Origin: Baylisascaris procyonis
Taxonomy: Eukaryota > Nematoda > Chromadorea > Rhabditida > Ascarididae
Assembly (NCBI GenBank): GCA_037389465.1
Contig: JAZARR010000179.1
Span: forward strand, 1,570,501-1,634,500
Reading direction: 5' to 3'
Length of the DNA: 64,000 bases
Shown here: positions 63,907 through 64,000 of the stretch, piece after piece
Position numbering within the stretch: position 1 is the first letter of the stretch
Layout: every line of letters starts with the position of its first letter
Program-made: the position numbers and the translations under genes
Notes under the pieces: model-generated
Seen by the model: only the letters and a program-made list of their open reading frames with translations
The model's database searches: none
Told to the model about the DNA's origin: nothing

Positions 63907-64000
63907 GACTGTAGCCAATTGAAAGAGAATATAGCCAATAAAAAATCAGTAATTTTTAAATTCAGTAAGTTTCGGCAGTACTTCGGGTAGCGTTACTGAA

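Overview
The window looks like a stretch of nematode nuclear genome. It is strongly AT-rich. Its genes are split into small exons by introns of about 0.1-3.4 kb with GT...AG borders. Several start codons sit 0-2 bases after a TTTCAG- or CTACAG-type acceptor, as expected for spliced-leader trans-splicing. The protein families (animal HD-domain hydrolase MESH1, GH35 beta-galactosidase, thrombospondin repeats, CUB domains, RING finger) are metazoan. I cannot fix the species. There is no operon, CRISPR array, rRNA or convincing tRNA.

Layout. 0.6-6.7 kb (minus): catalytic part of a lysosomal-type beta-galactosidase (GLB1 family), open-ended at its 3' side. 6.7-15.5 kb: gene-poor DNA with a decayed non-LTR reverse transcriptase at about 9.1-9.9 kb, three long (AT)n tracts and a near-perfect hairpin at 14.78 kb. 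15.55-20.17 kb (plus): six-exon single-pass membrane protein with two atypical thrombospondin type-1 repeats outside the cell. 21.1-29.0 kb (minus, tail to tail with it): CUB-domain surface protein whose last exon looks like a GPI-attachment signal. 30.53-30.74 kb (plus): small cysteine-rich open frame. 31.8-43.1 kb (plus): an old tandem duplication carrying two intact four-exon MESH1/HDDC3 genes of 240 codons each. 43.1-48.8 kb: no gene recognised. 48.8-63.9 kb (minus): nine-exon, 446-residue coiled-coil RING E3 ligase that seems complete.

No shared pathway joins these genes. They look like an ordinary stretch of animal chromosome, apart from the paired extracellular-protein genes (TSR and CUB) and the MESH1 duplication. 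The most unusual feature is a 177-base non-coding block about 300 bases upstream of each MESH1 copy. It is identical base for base in both copies, although the coding exons differ by roughly 8-13% and introns and flanks differ more. That points to recent gene conversion or to a strongly constrained regulatory or RNA element.

All exon models come from reading splice sites and phases by eye. For the GLB1, TSR, MESH1 and RING genes every junction keeps frame and total length is a multiple of three, which is strong internal support. The CUB model also keeps frame but uses some weak acceptors and lacks its first exon.
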